Position numbers and translations under genes: made by a program. The notes under the pieces were generated by a model, which was given only the letters and a program-made list of their open reading frames with translations, did not search any database and was not told the DNA's origin. From Hypsibius dujardini (Eukaryota; Tardigrada; Eutardigrada; Parachela; Hypsibiidae): a stretch of DNA of 21,340 nt. Numbering within the stretch: the stretch's first letter is position 1; each line of letters begins with the position of its first letter. Location of the stretch: positions 1-21,340 of the forward strand of contig LRSR01004401.1 in assembly GCA_001579985.1 (NCBI GenBank), given 5' to 3'. Of this stretch, positions 18,437 through 21,340 are shown piece by piece.

Positions 18437-20340
18437 CGTTGGAGAGTGATCAGCGCCGTGTTAACCGTGATCCGGGAGCTTCTCCGTTAGGGCAGAATGC
18501 TGAAAACCTTCATGGGCGAAATGCTTACTGCGTTGAGCAGCCGTTGGTTCTTCTCGATCCACACAATAATTCTTTATGTCAGCGTCTAAGGCCAGGAACT
18601 CCGCTAAATCAACGCGGGTAACCTCATCGTAGTCCTTCTGCTCAATCATCATGATGAAATTCGAGTCCAACATCCGAGCTCTTCCCTTAGATTGCACAAA
18701 ATTAGATCGAAAAGGCATGCGCCTAATCAGAGCAGCAGTTCTCGGGATGGGGCGTGGCACTGGCACTTCCGATCGGTAGGTTTGCCTGAGATCAAACCTG
18801 CAAAGACAAAGTAAGAAGAACGCACAAACACTGGACAAACGGACGGTTGAGGCAAAAATTTACCGTAAAATCAAGTTGCACTTTCTCACATCGAAGCCTT
18901 GCTCGGTCACTTCGGTCGCGACAAGATTGTCAGTTGCTCCAGTGCGGAAGTCGTCTAGCATCGATGTCAACTGCTTCGCAGACAGCGACGGTTTAGCTCC
19001 AGCAGTATTTAAACCAGTCCAAAAGAATGGATACTGCAGTGCAGAGTGGTAGAGATGTTTTGTACACTTCAAAGTCAGGCCCATCGAATGTCATCCGAGA
19101 AAAGCTACAGGAAGAGGGCGTGCACCATCACCAAATTCGACATCCACAAAACTCCTCGGTACGTTCCCGTAGACTCTAATCCGTCCACGCCAACCGATCC
19201 ACAGTATTCTGAAGATGGTAACAAATACGTTAACAGTCTTTCCAAGCTGAATGCAAAGGAAACGCGGTCAAGGCGTCAGGTTCAGATGTGTTTTATCCTT
19301 GTGCCTTACTTTCAATTGGCATTCCAGTGAGCCTTGTCAAGGCCGCCGACTGATGCTCTACGAGCGGAACTGTCATAACAAGAAATAGATTTTTACTATA
19401 ATTGCAAGTGGTTACAGCAAAAGCTAGTGGTAAGAAGAGTAGCGTACTCGTCCTATGCTCATGGGCGCCTTGCAATTGATTGCCTTGCATACGCATGAAT
19501 TACAAGTTATATTACTTGGCTACAGCTATTAGAACGCAGTGGATTGGTCAATTGACTAACTGAGTAAAAATGAAAAATGTACGTACGAGCTATTCAGCGG
19601 CTTGTTTTAGAACTGCCTTACGAAAAAACTAAACCGACACGTTTGAGGTCTGGCTAAAGGATTTACTCATCTATTGGTCCTCGCATGAATTGACGGCCAA
19701 TTGCTTAGCCAAAACTTAATATACTATTACATAGGAATTAGTGCACAAAACCATGTGGCTTATCGGTTGATTGACTAATTCATTTCACTGTCACCAGTTC
19801 GTCTCATCGATCGGTTGATTGACTAATTCATTTCACTGTCACCAGTTCGTCTCATCGATCGGTTGATTGATTAATTCATTACACTGTCAGCAGATCGTCT
19901 TATCGATCGGTTGATTGACTGATTCATTTCACTGTCAGCAGATCGTGTCATCGATCGGTTGATTGTTTTCATCGAATCAAATCAAACTTGTTTCTTTCTA
20001 TTCTGTTTACCTGACACGGCCGCAATATACGTCTTCCCGGCACCTAGTACAAATGAAATTGTCAATATTGCCCAATCAAATGATAAGTAAAGACAGCGTT
20101 ACGGTCGAGAACGACTTAAAATGTTCACTTTGTTCATTGCAGTATTCCATACCAGTTCCTAATGCACAAATGATGTTCTCCTTTTTCGCCCGCTCCAACA
20201 GTTTATCCTGCAGCACAGAACTTATTCCGAGTGGGCGATTGGACAGTAGCCGGCACGAGGAGCACCTTTTCAAACCTGATAAACGCGCTCGGTAAAAATT
20301 TTTTGGAAGTCTCGAAAGGCATCTGACCTCGCACTCGCAA
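18437..20340 (-). pseudogene. Decayed partial Dicer copy (helicase exons 1-5 and 10-12), tandem to Dicer
   Basis: Matches to the intact gene, 5' to 3': exon 1 end 20340-20276 (FTERVYQ); exon 2 20207-20153 (55 bp, same length; ERAKKENIICALGT); exon 3 20043-20011 (33 bp, not 108; Walker A GTGAGKT kept, 25 codons lost); exon 4 19369-19310 (60 bp, same length; PLVEHQ); exon 5 about 19213-19085, with two frameshifts and CAG changed to a TAG stop; exons 6-9 absent, including DECH; exon 10 19008-18864 (145 bp, same length, ends LVATEVTEQGFDVRKCNLIL) with its acceptor AG turned into AA; exons 11-12 18797-18437 (QSKGRARM) with the intervening donor GT changed to GG, acceptor to AA, a late frameshift, and the final donor lost. 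Exons 13-23 are missing. Introns are retained, so this was a DNA-level tandem duplication, not a retrocopy. Confidence 0.85.
19765..19966. repeat. 48-bp tandem repeat, four units, in an intron of the Dicer copy
   Basis: Units starting at 19765, 19813, 19861 and 19909 have the form GGTTGATTGACTAATTCATT followed by CACTGTCACCAGTTCGTCTC and ATCGATC. The first two are nearly identical. A partial fifth unit reaches 19966. They lie between the exon 3 and exon 4 equivalents. Confidence 0.95.
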
Positions 20341-20344
20341 CTAG

Positions 20345-20904
20345 AAATCCGCTGACATATTCGAATGATATAATTCAGTTCGTGCTGAAATATCACTCCT
20401 TGACAGTCCAAACACGAAGAAGCGAACAGGTTTTATCTTACAGAAAAAGCGCAAACACGGATCATGGATTTCATCTTCCTGTGAAAACAACTGATTGTGC
20501 AGCAGAAACAATCTGCGCATCACTGTGCACAGACGCACTATGCGCAATATGCACAGACGCTCTATGCGCAATGTGCACGGCACTCTGCGCGAGGTTCTGC
20601 AGCGGCGCCACTTTCCCTTCAGATTCAGCAGTTGCTACATACCTCATCTCACTCGTGTGTCCCGCGGTACCGAACAAGGACGGATTTTTAGGGAAATGTG
20701 AGGGAAGTTTGTAAACCACGTCGCAAATTACGATGCAAAGACGTTGAGCATATATTGCTGCCGTTTTAACGTATTATATTTTCCTGCCAAAAAACTCAAG
20801 GTAAGGTTTTAGCCGAATACAGAAAAAAATGAGATGTTCGTCTATCTTTTTCACGTCCTTGCCTTTTGTATTAGCTCGCTCGACAAATACTCAAACAATA
20901 TAAA
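20345..20904. other. Region upstream of the Dicer copy; no confident gene
   Basis: No domain is recognised. A minus-strand frame from ATG 20719 begins MVYKLPSHFPKNP and reaches a GTATGT donor near 20642; spliced to a weak acceptor at 20361-20360 it would join in phase to the exon 1 remnant of the Dicer copy. This is only a possible first exon. A 24-bp direct repeat (20527-20550 and 20551-20574, GCACAGACGC...ATGCGCAATAT) lies in the middle. Confidence 0.3.
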
Positions 20905-21195
20905 TGCAAGAACTGGACTGGGGCAAGAACTCGGCCGGGGAAAGAACTCGACTGGGGCAAGGACTCGACTGGGGCAAGAACTCGGCCGGGGCAAGGACTC
21001 GGCCGGGCAAGAACTCGGCTGGGGCAAGGACTCGGCCGGGGCAAGGACTCGACTGGGGCAAGGACTCGACTGGGGCAAGAACTCGACCGGGGCAAGAACT
21101 GGGCCGGGGCAAGGACTCGGCTGGGGCAAGGACTCGACTGGGGCAAGGACTCGGCCGGGGCAAGGACTCGACTGGGGCAAGAACTGGGCCGGGGT
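20905..21195. repeat. 18-bp GC-rich minisatellite, about 16 units
   Basis: Units of the form GGGGCAAGGACTCGACTG/GGCCG repeat to about 21195, one of them 16 bp. Because 18 is divisible by three and the unit lacks stops in several frames, long open frames appear on both strands. These are repeat artefacts rather than genes. Confidence 0.95.
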
Positions 21196-21254
21196 TGTTA
21201 CCTAACAGTTTTCGGTTCGTTCCGAATGTTTGTCGAAGAGAGACCAGACTCGAC

Positions 21255-21340
21255 ATGGGAGATGAGCATTTGCCTCGGGACAGGAATGTCCCGGTGGTCA
21301 TCGAACGCGTGGGAGGAAGCAAAGGATTCGCTCCATTTGC
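21255..21340 (+). CDS. Possible 5' end of an unknown gene (cut by the window edge)
   Basis: From ATG 21255 the frame is open to the window end (28 codons): MGDEHLPRDRNVPVVIERVG and onward. The composition looks protein-like and a minisatellite, not coding sequence, lies upstream. I do not recognise the family. The opposite strand is also open over this stretch, so the coding strand is not certain. Confidence 0.3.
   Translation, partial: MGDEHLPRDRNVPVVIERVGGSKGFAPF

Noticed and set aside
20851-21322. Long open frames on both strands over the right-end repeat (Pro/Ser-rich and Gly-rich products)
   Set aside because: They follow from an 18-bp repeat without stops; composition is purely that of the repeat and no start, splice or domain evidence supports them.

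Overview
The window is nuclear DNA from an animal, almost certainly an invertebrate. Genes are split by many short GT-AG introns (40 to about 400 bp), there is no operon structure, and the proteins (GPCR, GST, Golgi-type fucosyltransferase, full-domain Dicer) are metazoan in type. Introns and spacers carry tetranucleotide repeats, minisatellites and MITE-like inverted repeats. I cannot name the phylum. Compact gene spacing and a 40-bp intron point to a small-genome lineage, but that is inference.

Layout: (1) 192-1068, + strand: last exons of a class A GPCR whose 5' part lies outside the window. (2) 1069-4980: no confident gene. It holds one TA-flanked hairpin element and three TTAA-bounded elements, two of them strong foldbacks. 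(3) 5020-8251, + strand: an omega-like glutathione S-transferase in four recognisable exons. Its 2.3-kb third intron contains a complete antisense gene (5706-7112, - strand) for a type II membrane, FUT8/GT23-like fucosyltransferase. (4) 8252-8815: convergent intergenic spacer with a 28-bp minisatellite. (5) 8816-17701, - strand: a complete Dicer gene. I could assemble 23 exons by hand; their lengths sum to 4974 nt (1657 codons plus stop) with every splice phase consistent. It has DExD/H helicase, DUF283, platform/PAZ, RNase IIIa, RNase IIIb and dsRBD. (6) 17702-18436: Dicer upstream region with a 323-bp foldback carrying two NRF1/Ewg-type palindromes. (7) 18437-20340, - strand: a second, decayed copy of the Dicer helicase half (equivalents of exons 1-5 and 10-12), in head-to-tail tandem with the intact gene. 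(8) 20345-21340: repeats, including an 18-bp minisatellite, and possibly the first codons of a + strand gene at the right edge.

The main points of interest are the tandem Dicer relic, whose front exons keep intact splice sites while the rear exons have lost theirs; the Dicer stop codon lying inside a minisatellite; the gene nested in a GST intron with a GC-AG splice pair; an omega-like GST with Ser in place of the usual catalytic Cys; and a cluster of foldback elements, several of them inside or next to Dicer. I found no rRNA or CRISPR and recognised no tRNA.
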